DNA of 64,000 bases from DASQFI01 sp035633215 (GTDB lineage Bacteria > Acidobacteriota > Vicinamibacteria > Vicinamibacterales > SCN-69-37), in the NCBI GenBank assembly GCA_035633215.1, contig DASQFI010000039.1:548532-612531 (forward strand). Reading direction: 5' to 3'. The notes under the pieces were generated by a model. It made no database searches and was not told the origin of the DNA. It was given only the letters and a program-made list of their open reading frames with translations. The translations under genes and the position numbers were made by a program. Shown piece after piece: positions 16,624 to 25,063 of this stretch; the first letter of the stretch is position 1; the number at the start of each line of letters is the position of its first letter.

Positions 16624-17628
16624 ATGCGAGGTCGATTCATCCGTCTGGCCGTTCTTGTCATTGCGTTTTCGGTGAGCGCCGCCGCGTGCGGCAAGTACTC
16701 GATCAGCAACATCCGGTCGCTCAAGGCGTTCCAGGACGCCAACGCCCTGTACAAGAAGGGCGAGTACTCGCGTGCGGCGCAGCGTTACACGGATGCCGTG
16801 ACACTCAACCCCGAGCTCGGGTTCGCGTACTTCTTCCTCGGGAACAGCTACGACAACCTCTACAAGCCCAGCCGGCGCGGCGAGCCCGAGAACGACGCCA
16901 ACCTGCCCAAGGCCGCAGAGAACTACCGGCTCGCCGTCGAGAAGCTCTCCAAGTCGACCGACCCGAAGGAGCTCGAGATCCGCAAGCTCGCCTTCGAGTA
17001 CCTGATCGCGGCGTACGGACCCGAGAAGCTGAACGACTTCAGCAAGGCCGAGCCGGTCGCCAAGCAGCTGATCGCGCTCGACCCGAACGAATCCACGAGC
17101 TACCACCTCCTGGGCAGGATGTACGAGGACATCGGCCGCTACGAAGAGGCCGAGCAGATGCTCCAGAAGGCCATCAGCCTCAACCCGAACGACGCGCTCG
17201 GCTACATGCTCCTGGCCGGCTACTACAACCGGCAGGGCCAGTTCGACAAGACGATGGAGGCGTGGAGGGCGCGCGCCAAGGCGGAGCCCAACAATCCGGA
17301 AGCCTGGCACATGATCGCCGTCTACTACTTCGACAAGCTGCACCGTGACACTGCGTTCGTGAAGGAGAACAGACCGCAGGCGCTCGAGTACGTGCTCGAC
17401 GGCATCGAGGCGGAGAACAAGGCCCTGGCGCTGAACGCCCAGTACTACGAGGCATTGGTCTACAAGAACATCCTGCTGCGGCAGCAGGCCCTGCTCGAGA
17501 AGGATCCGGCGAAGATCAAGCAGCTGATCCAGGAAGCCGACGTCCTCAAGGCCAAGGCCGAGGATCTGCAGAAGAAGCAGAACGCGACGGCCGCCGGCAG
17601 CGCGCCGCAGCGCGGCAGGGGCCGCTGA
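16624..17628 (+). CDS. TPR-repeat lipoprotein
   Basis: Predicted lipoprotein of 334 residues with signal segment ending SAAAC (lipobox) and about five tetratricopeptide repeats between residues 35 and 240 (for example NALYKKGEYSRAAQRYTDAV and YEEAEQMLQKAISLNPND). The C-terminal 60 residues are Lys/Gln-rich coiled coil ending in a basic tail. The ATG is preceded by GAGG at 5 bases; a GTG two codons earlier is the alternative. Divergent from rel and convergent with the exbD genes. A scaffold in the envelope is likely; no specific partner can be named. Confidence 0.85.
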   Translation: MRGRFIRLAVLVIAFSVSAAACGKYSISNIRSLKAFQDANALYKKGEYSRAAQRYTDAVTLNPELGFAYFFLGNSYDNLYKPSRRGEPENDANLPKAAENYRLAVEKLSKSTDPKELEIRKLAFEYLIAAYGPEKLNDFSKAEPVAKQLIALDPNESTSYHLLGRMYEDIGRYEEAEQMLQKAISLNPNDALGYMLLAGYYNRQGQFDKTMEAWRARAKAEPNNPEAWHMIAVYYFDKLHRDTAFVKENRPQALEYVLDGIEAENKALALNAQYYEALVYKNILLRQQALLEKDPAKIKQLIQEADVLKAKAEDLQKKQNATAAGSAPQRGRGR

Positions 17629-17647
17629 CGCGGCCCGAAGTTTATTT
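17619..17647 (+). terminator. Hairpin with the TPR gene's stop codon in its loop
   Basis: Perfect 7-base-pair stem GGGCCGC/GCGGCCC with loop TGAC, followed five bases later by TTTATTT. The TGA stop of the TPR gene is the loop itself. The T-rich tail is interrupted, so termination may be partial. The exbD gene on the other strand ends at 17642. Confidence 0.5.
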
Positions 17648-18085
17648 CCTCATCTCCTCCGTCACGATCCCGACGCGCGAGACGCCTGCACCGCGCGCCG
17701 CGTCGATCACCGCCAGAATCTCGCCGTACCGCACGGATCCGTCCCCAATCACGTACAGCGTCCGGTCGCGGCGCGTCCGGAAGATGTCGCGGAGGCGTGA
17801 CTCCGCCTCGGCCAGGGCGACTTCCTGCTTGTTGATGGTGAGCCGCCGGTCGGCGCCGTATTCGGCGACGATGTGGGTGGAGACGTCCGGCTGCGCGGCG
17901 CGCGGCGAGACGGCCTCGGGCAGGCTGACGTCGAGCCCCCGCTGTGTCAGCGGCAGCGCGGCCATGAAGATGATCAGCAGGACCAGCAGAACGTCGATGA
18001 GCGGCGTGACGTTGAGATCGGCGGACAGGTGAGGCATGACCGCACGAACGATGCGTTCGGCGCCGTGGTGGGATCGTGGGGACAT
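17642..18085 (-). CDS. exbD: ExbD/TolR-family biopolymer transport protein (third copy in operon)
   Basis: Stator partner of ExbB that couples the proton gradient to TonB. 147 residues: cytosolic N-terminus, one membrane helix starting DLNVTPLIDVLLVLLIIFM with the conserved Asp that relays protons, then a periplasmic domain. Last gene of the tonB operon and close in sequence to the copy upstream (shared helix and LPLTQRG), suggesting tandem duplication. The periplasmic part has diverged, so the copies may form mixed stators. Confidence 0.92.
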   Translation of the reverse strand: MSPRSHHGAERIVRAVMPHLSADLNVTPLIDVLLVLLIIFMAALPLTQRGLDVSLPEAVSPRAAQPDVSTHIVAEYGADRRLTINKQEVALAEAESRLRDIFRTRRDRTLYVIGDGSVRYGEILAVIDAARGAGVSRVGIVTEEMRK

Positions 18086-18155
18086 GGCAGCCTCCTCTGA
18101 GTGAAGGCTGCCACCTTCGGTGGTCGAGAGCGGTGTCAGGCCTCCGGCCTGCTCT

Positions 18156-18632
18156 TTACTGTCCGCCGCCGGTGGCCTTGGCGGCCTCCTCGCGCATGCC
18201 CAGCGTGACGATGCCGACCTTGGTGACGCCGGCGCCCATGGCCGCGTCGACGATCAACATGATGTCGCCATACGGCACGGACGGATCGCCGATGATGAAC
18301 ACCGTCTTGTCCTTGCGCGTCTCGTAGATCTCGCGGAACCTGCCCGGCGCGTCTCCCAGCCTCACTTCCGTCTTGTTGATCGTGAGGCGGCGGTCGGCCG
18401 TGTATTCGGCGACGACCTGGCTCAGGATGTCGGCGGCCGACGCGTTCGCGTTGGTCTCGAGCGGCAGGTTGACGTCGATGCCGCGCTGCGTGAGCGGCAG
18501 CGCGGCCATGAAGATGATGAGCAGCACGAGCAGGACGTCGATGAGCGGCGTCACGTTCATGTCCGCCGAGGCTTCGGGCGCCTTGACGGTGATGACCTTC
18601 TCGGCGCCGTGGTGCAAATGGGCGTGATGCAT
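18156..18632 (-). CDS. exbD: ExbD/TolR-family biopolymer transport protein (second copy)
   Basis: 158 residues with a His-rich N-terminus (MHHAHLHH), the proton-relay helix DMNVTPLIDVLLVLLII and a periplasmic domain ending Gly-rich. Its start overlaps the stop of the preceding exbD by one base (TAATG). Function as for ExbD generally: pairs with the upstream ExbB and drives TonB. The His run may bind metal or be incidental. Confidence 0.93.
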   Translation of the reverse strand: MHHAHLHHGAEKVITVKAPEASADMNVTPLIDVLLVLLIIFMAALPLTQRGIDVNLPLETNANASAADILSQVVAEYTADRRLTINKTEVRLGDAPGRFREIYETRKDKTVFIIGDPSVPYGDIMLIVDAAMGAGVTKVGIVTLGMREEAAKATGGGQ

Positions 18633-19072
18633 TACTGCCCTCCCTGCCCAGCCGTGCGGCTGCGATCGGTCTCGGTGATGAGCGCGACGGTCTCGATGCC
18701 GGCTTTGCGCAGCGCGTCCATCATCTTCATGATGGCGCCGTACGGGGCGTCCTTGTCGCCTTTGAGATAGACGGTCCGCTCGGCTTTCTCCTCGAGGACG
18801 GTCAGCAGGCGCGGCACGAGGTCGACCTCGGCCACCTCGATGGTGTTCACGTACAGCCTGCTGTTGGAGTCGATGAACACCTGGGTCTGGTCCTGCGTGT
18901 CCGGCTTCTCGGTCGTGTTGACCGCCGTCGGCATCGTCATCTTCACGCCCTGCTGCAGCAGCGGGGCGACGATCATCATGATGATGAGCAGCACCAGCAT
19001 GACGTCGACGAGCGGTGTGACGTTGATGTCAGACTTGACGCCGCCTTTTGCGCCGCCAACATCCATGGCCAT
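18632..19072 (-). CDS. exbD: ExbD/TolR-family biopolymer transport protein (first copy)
   Basis: 146 residues. The membrane helix DINVTPLVDVMLVLLIIMM retains the key Asp, but the following segment (APLLQQGVKMTMPTA) and periplasmic domain differ clearly from the two downstream copies, so this is the most divergent member. Directly follows exbB, separated by a 104-base spacer carrying an inverted repeat. Together the genes encode one TonB, one ExbB and three ExbD. Confidence 0.93.
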   Translation of the reverse strand: MAMDVGGAKGGVKSDINVTPLVDVMLVLLIIMMIVAPLLQQGVKMTMPTAVNTTEKPDTQDQTQVFIDSNSRLYVNTIEVAEVDLVPRLLTVLEEKAERTVYLKGDKDAPYGAIMKMMDALRKAGIETVALITETDRSRTAGQGGQ

Positions 19073-19103
19073 GGCAACTTCTCCTTACGCGGGGGCTTGG
19101 GAC

Positions 19104-19171
19104 GTGAGGCGTGCGGCTTGGGGAAACCCCGTGTCTCGCGGCCGCCTCAAGCCTCCAGCCCCACGCCTCAC
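19104..19171. repeat. Inverted repeat in the exbB-exbD spacer
   Basis: GTGAGGCGTG (19104-19113) pairs with CACGCCTCAC (19162-19171), and GGCTTG (19115-19120) with CAAGCC (19148-19153). The low-complexity GTGAGGCGTG/GGCTTG vocabulary looks like a simple-sequence spacer repeat. It could stabilise upstream mRNA and alter the exbB to exbD ratio. Confidence 0.5.
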
Positions 19172-19176
19172 GCCTC

Positions 19177-19866
19177 TTACGCCGTCTTCTTAATGAAGTA
19201 GTCCACGAGCTCCGACGACGAGTTGTCCATCTCGACGTTGAAGTACTCGAGCCGCCCGGTGAAATAGTTGTACATCCACACTGCCGGGATGGCGACGACG
19301 AGCCCGAGCGCGGTCTCGACGAGCGCCTCGGAAATACCGGCCGACACGGCGCCCAGACCTCCGGACCCGGTGATGCCGATGGCGTGGAACGCGTTGATGA
19401 TGCCGACGACCGTCCCGAGCAGCCCGACGAACGGCGCCGTCGCGCCGATGGTGGCGAGCGACGGGATGCCCTTCTTCAGGTCGTTGGCCGTGAGCGCGGT
19501 GGCGCGCTGGATCGCACGGCGGACGGTGTCGACCAGGTCCTCGCGCGCAAGCGTGCCCCCGGCTTCATGCTGGAACTGGTACTCCTGCAGTCCCGCGAGC
19601 ACGACCTTCGCCAGGTGGCTGTACTGGTACGTCTTCGCCTGCGACACGCTGAGCGCGTCCTTGAGGCGGCCTTCCTTGAGGTGCTTGGCCACCTGCGGCG
19701 CGTACAGCTTCGACTGCTTGCGCGCCTGCGAGAACGTGTAGTACCGCTCGATAGCGACGCCGAACGACCACATCGACATGAACACCAGAACGAACGCAAC
19801 GACCTTGGCCGTCGGCCCCATGGCGTTCCACATATCTACGATATTCATTCCGCCTGACGCTTCCAT
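19177..19866 (-). CDS. exbB: ExbB/TolQ/MotA-family proton channel
   Basis: Inner-membrane proton channel of 229 residues that with ExbD energises TonB. Seen: N-terminal membrane helix (about 20-40), a long cytosolic loop, and two further helices in the conserved region IGATAPFVGLLGTVVGIINAF and ALGLVVAIPAVW. The start is set by GGAGG 5 bases upstream; a start 34 codons earlier has no ribosome site. Second gene of the operon behind tonB, with a 139-base gap. Confidence 0.94.
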   Translation of the reverse strand: MEASGGMNIVDMWNAMGPTAKVVAFVLVFMSMWSFGVAIERYYTFSQARKQSKLYAPQVAKHLKEGRLKDALSVSQAKTYQYSHLAKVVLAGLQEYQFQHEAGGTLAREDLVDTVRRAIQRATALTANDLKKGIPSLATIGATAPFVGLLGTVVGIINAFHAIGITGSGGLGAVSAGISEALVETALGLVVAIPAVWMYNYFTGRLEYFNVEMDNSSSELVDYFIKKTA

Positions 19867-20005
19867 CCCAGCCTCCGGACTCCAGTCAGTTGCGTTTTCT
19901 GCCCCGAACGAATGAACGAGCCAGACGCGCGACGGGCGCGCGGCTGGCTCGCGACGTTGATCTGCCAATCAAACCGATACGACGCCGGCGCCCTCCACCC
20001 TCACA

Positions 20006-20716
20006 CTAGTTCAGCGTGAAATTCACGGTGACGGTCATGATGACCTCCACCGGAACGTTGTTGAGCAGGGTCGGCGTGAACTTCCACTGTCGCACTGCGT
20101 CGAGCGCCGCCTGGTCCAGCAAGGCGACCGAGCGGAGGACCTTCGCGTCCTTGACGCTGCCGTCCTTGCCGATGACCGCCTCGATGATCACGACGCCCTG
20201 CACCTTGGCGGTCTGCGCGATCTGCGGATACACCGGCGCGATGTGCTTGATCTTCTTCGGCTCCTTGATGTCGCCTCCGACGCGGACCGGCGCGGCCGGC
20301 GGCGGGGGCGGAGGCGGCGGCGCGATGCCACCAACGACGCCACCCGGAACGCCGCCAGGAATTCCACCCGCGACGCCCACGACGCCCGTGAAGGTGGGCA
20401 TCACCGGCTCCGGCTTGATCTCCTTGGGCGCTTCGATCGGCGCCGCGTTCGGATTCAGCTGCACGGGCGGCGTGATCGGCTGCGGTGCCGACGGCGGCGG
20501 CGGCGGTGGGGGCGGCGGCGGTGGGGGCGGCGGCATCGTCACGAACGCCATCACCGACTGCGGTGTGGGCAGCATGTCCGTCGCCAGCAAAGGAATGACG
20601 ACGAGCGCCCCGAGCATGATGACGTGCGTGGCGATCGACAGCGGGACCGTGTACCACTTCTTCGTCCCGACTTTGATGGACGGTTCGACGATGTCGCCGA
20701 ACATCTCGTGTGCCAC
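20006..20716 (-). CDS. tonB: TonB-family energy transducer
   Basis: Spans the periplasm to transmit ExbB/ExbD energy to outer-membrane receptors. 236 residues from a GTG with GAGGAGG 5 bases upstream. Layout: cytosolic N-terminus, one membrane helix (about 25-50), a run of 14 prolines, a Pro/Gly-rich stretch with a second run of eight prolines, then the TonB C-terminal domain (about 155-236) with HIAPVYPQIAQTAKVQGVV and the closing strand. First gene of the operon, behind a near-perfect promoter. Confidence 0.94.
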   Translation of the reverse strand: MAHEMFGDIVEPSIKVGTKKWYTVPLSIATHVIMLGALVVIPLLATDMLPTPQSVMAFVTMPPPPPPPPPPPPPPSAPQPITPPVQLNPNAAPIEAPKEIKPEPVMPTFTGVVGVAGGIPGGVPGGVVGGIAPPPPPPPPAAPVRVGGDIKEPKKIKHIAPVYPQIAQTAKVQGVVIIEAVIGKDGSVKDAKVLRSVALLDQAALDAVRQWKFTPTLLNNVPVEVIMTVTVNFTLN

Positions 20717-20864
20717 GGGAACCTCCTCATTCGCGGCGGAACATTCATCCCGCCTGGCGCGTCTCGAATATTAATCAGGGGACGCGAAGCCCCCACTCCG
20801 GTCGCGCGCTTTCCTCAGTGACTTCGTTTGTCGCCGTGCTCGGTCCCGCCCAACGAAGGCGGCG

Positions 20865-20894
20865 ATTATAGTCAGAGCCAAAAAACGGTGTCAA
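20865..20894 (-). promoter_or_regulatory. Consensus sigma-70 promoter for the tonB operon
   Basis: TTGACA and TATAAT on the minus strand, both perfect, with an 18-base spacer. The start point would give a leader of about 140 bases. A hairpin GGCGG/CCGCC (around 20740-20760) lies just before the Shine-Dalgarno sequence. No Fur box was recognised. Confidence 0.8.
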
Positions 20895-20952
20895 CGAAGC
20901 CGTGTAACAGTTTAGACACCAAACCGTGCAAATCGGACCGAAAGGGCTTGGA

Positions 20953-23499
20953 TCACCCCTTTTGGCTCCCAATTCTCATGCCATAGAACGACCGCCAGAC
21001 GAAAATCACCGAGATCGCGAAAAATGCCGCCGCAAGCAGGTGCGTCAGGACGCCGCCATGCTCGTGGCTCAGGCTCACCGCCAGCTCGACCGCCAGCAAC
21101 CCGAAGAGGGTCGTGAACTTGATCACCGGATTCATCGCGACCGACGACGTGTCCTTGAAGGGATCCCCCACCGTGTCGCCAACCACCGTGGCGGCATGGA
21201 GATCCGTGCCCTTCTGCTTCAGGTTGACTTCGACGATCTTCTTCGCGTTGTCCCACGCGCCGCCGGCGTTGGCCATGAAGATCGCCTGGAACAACCCGAA
21301 GAGCGCGATCGACACCAGATAGCCGATGAAGAAGAACGGCTCGACGAACGCAAACGCCAGGGTCCCGAAGAAGACACTCAGGAAGATGTTAAACATCCCT
21401 TTCTGCGCGTACTGTGTGCAGATCTCGACCACTTTCTTGGAATCTTCGACCGACGCCTTGGTGGTCCCCTCGAGCCGGATGTTCGCCTTGATGAACTCCA
21501 CCGCGCGGTAGGCGCCCGTCGTCACGGCCTGGGTTGATGCGCCCGTGAACCAGTAGATCATCGCGCCGCCCGTGATGAGCCCGAGCAGGAACGGCGGGTG
21601 CAGGATCGAGAGTTTGTCGACGTCGGTCGTGAGCCCCGCCGTCAGCATGACGATGATCGAGAAAATCATCGTGGTCGCGCCGACGACGGCCGTGCCGATG
21701 AGCACGGGCTTGGCGGTCGCCTTGAACGTGTTGCCGGCGCCGTCGTTTTCCTCCAGGTTGTGCTTGGCGCGCTCGAAATTCACGTCGATGCCGAAATTCT
21801 TCTTGAGGTCGGCCTGGATACCGGGGAGCTGCTCGATCGTCGACAGTTCGTACACCGACTGCGCGTTGTCGGTCACCGGACCGTAGGAGTCGACGGCGAT
21901 CGTGACCGGTCCCATGCCGAGGAAGCCGAACGCGACGAGTCCGAACGCGAAGACTGCCGGCGCCATCATGCCGATGTCGCCCAGGCCCAGTGTGCTCACG
22001 CCGTAGGCGATGGCCATGAGCGTCATGATGGTCATGCCGAGCCAGTACGCGCTGAAATTGCCCGCCACCAAGCCCGACAGGATGTTCAGGGAGGCGCCGC
22101 CCTCCCTCGACGACGTCACCACTTCCTTGACGTGAGCCGACTCGGTCGACGTGAAGACCTTGACCAGTTCCGGGATGATCGCGCCCGCCAGCGTGCCGCA
22201 CGTGATGACGGTGGAGAGCTTCCACCAGAGCGAGTCGTCGCCGCCCAGCGTCGGGATCAGCCAGTACGACGCGACGTAGGTCATCACGACCGACACGATC
22301 GACGTCAGCCAGACCAGCCGGGTCAGGGGCGCCTCGTAGTTCATCTTGTCGGCGTCCTTGTATTGCCCGCGCGCGAGTACGTCGTTCAGCAGATACGAGC
22401 CGCCGGAGGCGATGACCATCAGGATGCGCATGACGAAAATCCAGACCAGGAGCTGGACCTGGATGATCGGATCGCTCACGGCAAGCAGGATGAACGAGAT
22501 GAGGGCCACGCCAGTCACGCCGTACGTCTCGAAGCCGTCGGCTGACGGCCCGACCGAATCACCGGCGTTGTCGCCCGTGCAGTCGGCAATGACGCCGGGG
22601 TTTCGCGCGTCGTCTTCCTTGATCTTGAAGACGATTTTCATGAGGTCCGCGCCGATGTCGGCGATCTTCGTGAAGATGCCGCCGGCGATTCGCAGGGCGG
22701 CCGCGCCGAGCGACTCGCCGATCGCGAAGCCGATGAAGCAGGGGCCCGCGTAGGTGCCCGGAACGAAGAGCAGGATGATCAGCATGATCACCAGCTCGAC
22801 CGAGATCAGCAGCATGCCGATGCTCATGCCCGCCTTGATCGGGATGGCATAACACGGGAACGGTTTGCCGGCGAGCGCGGCAAACGCGGTCCGCGAGTTC
22901 GCATAGGTGTTCACGCGGATGCCGAACCAGGCGACGCCGTAGCTGCCGGCGATGCCGACCAGGCTGAAGAACAGGATGATCGCGACAGTCGGCAGCGGGA
23001 ACCCGCGGACGACGGCACCCGTGGCTGGATCGATCGTCTCGGCCAGCGTGCCGAAGTACAACCCGGCGATCGCGCCGATGAAGAGCCACAAGATTAGTAG
23101 AAACTTGCCCTGCTGCGTGAGGTACGTCTTGCACGTCTCGTAAATGAGCTCGGAGATCTCGCGCATCGAGGAGTGGACCGGCATGTTCTTCAGCTGGGTG
23201 TTGATGACCAGGCCGAACAGGCCGCCGAGCGCGCAGATGGCCAGGCCGCCGAGCAGCAACGTGTGGCCGTCGATGCCGCGGAAGAGCACGGACGAGAGGT
23301 CCGGCAGCACCAGACTCGACTCACCGCCCACTCGCCGGGCCGGAGGCTGTCCCGGGGCGCTCTCCGCCTGCGCTGAAGCTACGGCGGACAAGTCCGTGAC
23401 CTGCACCGGCGCATCGGCGCCGAAGGCCGCCGCCGCGCCCGCCGTCGCCCCCGCCAGCAGACAGGCGACCACCACCCAACGTATCCATCTCGCTCTCAT
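20953..23499 (-). CDS. hppA: Membrane-bound ion-pumping pyrophosphatase
   Basis: Hydrolyses inorganic pyrophosphate and pumps H+ and/or Na+ across the membrane. 848 residues from the ATG before a signal-like helix (MRARWIRWVVVACLLAG); about 16 membrane segments. Pyrophosphate-binding motifs are present: EDDARNPGVIAD, TGDNAGDSVGPSADGFETYG and REGGASLNILSG. At the position that sets potassium dependence the sequence reads GNTFKAT, with Lys rather than Ala, which points to a potassium-independent enzyme. The motif set differs from plant-type proton pumps, so ion specificity is uncertain. An inverted repeat lies about 50 bases upstream. Confidence 0.93.
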   Translation of the reverse strand: MRARWIRWVVVACLLAGATAGAAAAFGADAPVQVTDLSAVASAQAESAPGQPPARRVGGESSLVLPDLSSVLFRGIDGHTLLLGGLAICALGGLFGLVINTQLKNMPVHSSMREISELIYETCKTYLTQQGKFLLILWLFIGAIAGLYFGTLAETIDPATGAVVRGFPLPTVAIILFFSLVGIAGSYGVAWFGIRVNTYANSRTAFAALAGKPFPCYAIPIKAGMSIGMLLISVELVIMLIILLFVPGTYAGPCFIGFAIGESLGAAALRIAGGIFTKIADIGADLMKIVFKIKEDDARNPGVIADCTGDNAGDSVGPSADGFETYGVTGVALISFILLAVSDPIIQVQLLVWIFVMRILMVIASGGSYLLNDVLARGQYKDADKMNYEAPLTRLVWLTSIVSVVMTYVASYWLIPTLGGDDSLWWKLSTVITCGTLAGAIIPELVKVFTSTESAHVKEVVTSSREGGASLNILSGLVAGNFSAYWLGMTIMTLMAIAYGVSTLGLGDIGMMAPAVFAFGLVAFGFLGMGPVTIAVDSYGPVTDNAQSVYELSTIEQLPGIQADLKKNFGIDVNFERAKHNLEENDGAGNTFKATAKPVLIGTAVVGATTMIFSIIVMLTAGLTTDVDKLSILHPPFLLGLITGGAMIYWFTGASTQAVTTGAYRAVEFIKANIRLEGTTKASVEDSKKVVEICTQYAQKGMFNIFLSVFFGTLAFAFVEPFFFIGYLVSIALFGLFQAIFMANAGGAWDNAKKIVEVNLKQKGTDLHAATVVGDTVGDPFKDTSSVAMNPVIKFTTLFGLLAVELAVSLSHEHGGVLTHLLAAAFFAISVIFVWRSFYGMRIGSQKG

Positions 23500-23547
23500 C
23501 TCTTTCTCTCTCCTCGTTACGAGCCGCGGCAGTGTATCAGGACCTAT

Positions 23548-23597
23548 GACCTCGGGTTTCGTTTTGCCCAACACACCACAAAACGAAACCCGAGGTC
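23548..23597. repeat. Perfect 19-base-pair inverted repeat between DUF502 gene and hppA
   Basis: Arms at 23548-23566 and 23579-23597 are exact complements (core CTCGGGTTTCG / CGAAACCCGAG) around a 12-base loop. It begins two bases after the DUF502 stop and ends 50 bases before the hppA start. No U tract follows on either strand, so it is not a standard intrinsic terminator. A short mobile palindrome or mRNA-stability element is likely. Confidence 0.7.
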
Positions 23598-23598
23598 T

Positions 23599-24204
23599 TC
23601 ACTCCCGAAGTCTTGCTACCGCCCGCATCTGATCGGGCAGTCCCATCCCGCCCGTCAGAAACACTCGAATCCCCTCTTCAACGGTCATGTCCGGAAAAGA
23701 CGCGCGCTCGAGCGGACAGACGATGACGTCGCCCAGATACAGATGATTCGTGGGCACGTACACCGCCACCATCGTCTCGGGACCGCGACCGCGATCGACC
23801 GTGAACTCCTTCGTCAGAAACCCCAGCACAAATCCGCGCGCGGCGTCTTCCACGAGCACCATGCGCTTGAATCCGAATTCGTTGTCCGGCGAGAACGCCG
23901 AGATCAGCTGCTTGACCGGCGCGTACACCGTCTTGAACAGCGGGATGTGCAGCAGCAGCGACTCGGTCCGCGCCACGAGTCGCCGGCCGATCATGTTCGT
24001 CGCGATCGCGCCGATCAGGAGCACGATCGCCGCCGTCGTCACGAGCCCGAGGCCCGGGACGCGCATCCCGATCACGCGCTCGCCGAGACCGCTCGTCAGC
24101 TGATCGGCGAACCGGACGACCCAGACGATCGCGACCACGCTCACGACGAGCGGCACGGTCACGAAGACACCGGCGATGAAACTGCGCCGCAGCCACTGCC
24201 ACAT
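23599..24204 (-). CDS. DUF502-family membrane protein
   Basis: 201 residues, two N-terminal membrane helices (about 10-30 and 55-75), then a soluble domain with the family-typical IPLFKTVYAPVKQLI and VYVPTNHLYLGDVIVCP. DUF502 proteins are widespread in bacteria, plants and archaea; biochemical function is unknown. Lies 6 bases downstream of uppP in the same direction, so the two are probably cotranscribed, which suggests an envelope role. Confidence 0.9.
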   Translation of the reverse strand: MWQWLRRSFIAGVFVTVPLVVSVVAIVWVVRFADQLTSGLGERVIGMRVPGLGLVTTAAIVLLIGAIATNMIGRRLVARTESLLLHIPLFKTVYAPVKQLISAFSPDNEFGFKRMVLVEDAARGFVLGFLTKEFTVDRGRGPETMVAVYVPTNHLYLGDVIVCPLERASFPDMTVEEGIRVFLTGGMGLPDQMRAVARLRE

Positions 24205-24210
24205 CAGCCG

Positions 24211-25023
24211 TCACCGCGCGGCGAGCCAGACGAACGTCGCCGCGGCGAGTCCCACGCGATACCAGGCGAAGACGTCGAGCTTGTGACTGACCAGGAACCG
24301 GATGAAGTACTTCACGGTGAGATACCCGACGACGGCCGACGTCAGCATGCCGACGAGAAACAACGGCACGGCGTCCGGGCCGAGTGTCACGTGACGCAGC
24401 TCCAGGCCTTCCTTCGCGGCCGCCGCGAGAATCGCGGGAATGCTCATCAGGAACGCGAACCGCGCCGCGGCCTCGCGCCTGAGCCCGAGCGCCATGCCCG
24501 TGACGATGGTCGCGCCCGAGCGCGACACGCCCGGCACGAGCGCGACGGCCTGCGCGAAGCCAATCGCGAGCGCGCCGCCCGCCGAGAGCGCTTCCTCACC
24601 CTTCGTCCGCGCGCTGAGCCGCTCGATGATCAGGAGCAGCCCCGCGCCGACGAGGAGCGCGACGGCCGCAACCGCCGGCGTCCTGAGCGCCGATTCGACG
24701 GCGTCCGTATAGAGAGCGCCGGCGACGACAATCGGCAGCGTGCCGACCGCGATCAAACGAATCCGACGTTCGGCCGGACCTGGCGAGGATCCGAACGCGC
24801 GCGGCAGGACCGCGATCATCTCGGCGACATCCGCACGGAAGAACACCAGCACGGCGGCCAGCGTGCCGACGTGACACGCCACGTCGAAGGCCAGCCCGAA
24901 CGATTGTTCCGCGTCCCAGCCGAAGAACGCGCGCGCGAGGATGAGATGCGCCGAGCTCGACACCGGGAGGAACTCGGTCAGTCCCTGCACGATGCCGAGG
25001 AGCGCGGCCGCGAGCAGATTCAC
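24211..25023 (-). CDS. uppP: Undecaprenyl-diphosphatase (BacA/UppP family)
   Basis: Inner-membrane phosphatase that recycles undecaprenyl diphosphate to the monophosphate carrier for cell-wall and polysaccharide synthesis. 270 residues, about eight membrane helices. Both catalytic signatures are visible: QGLTEFLPVSSSAHL near residue 13 and GVSRSGATIVTGM near residue 165. The 40-base gap to secF suggests continuation of the sec operon. Confidence 0.96.
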   Translation of the reverse strand: MNLLAAALLGIVQGLTEFLPVSSSAHLILARAFFGWDAEQSFGLAFDVACHVGTLAAVLVFFRADVAEMIAVLPRAFGSSPGPAERRIRLIAVGTLPIVVAGALYTDAVESALRTPAVAAVALLVGAGLLLIIERLSARTKGEEALSAGGALAIGFAQAVALVPGVSRSGATIVTGMALGLRREAAARFAFLMSIPAILAAAAKEGLELRHVTLGPDAVPLFLVGMLTSAVVGYLTVKYFIRFLVSHKLDVFAWYRVGLAAATFVWLAAR

Positions 25024-25063
25024 CCGGCCACTTCAGCCTTCCGCCTTGCGCCGCCGGCCGCGC

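Noticed and set aside
20470..20545. Triplet-like GGC/GGT repeat tract
   Set aside because: It simply encodes the polyproline linker of TonB on the minus strand, usual for the family.
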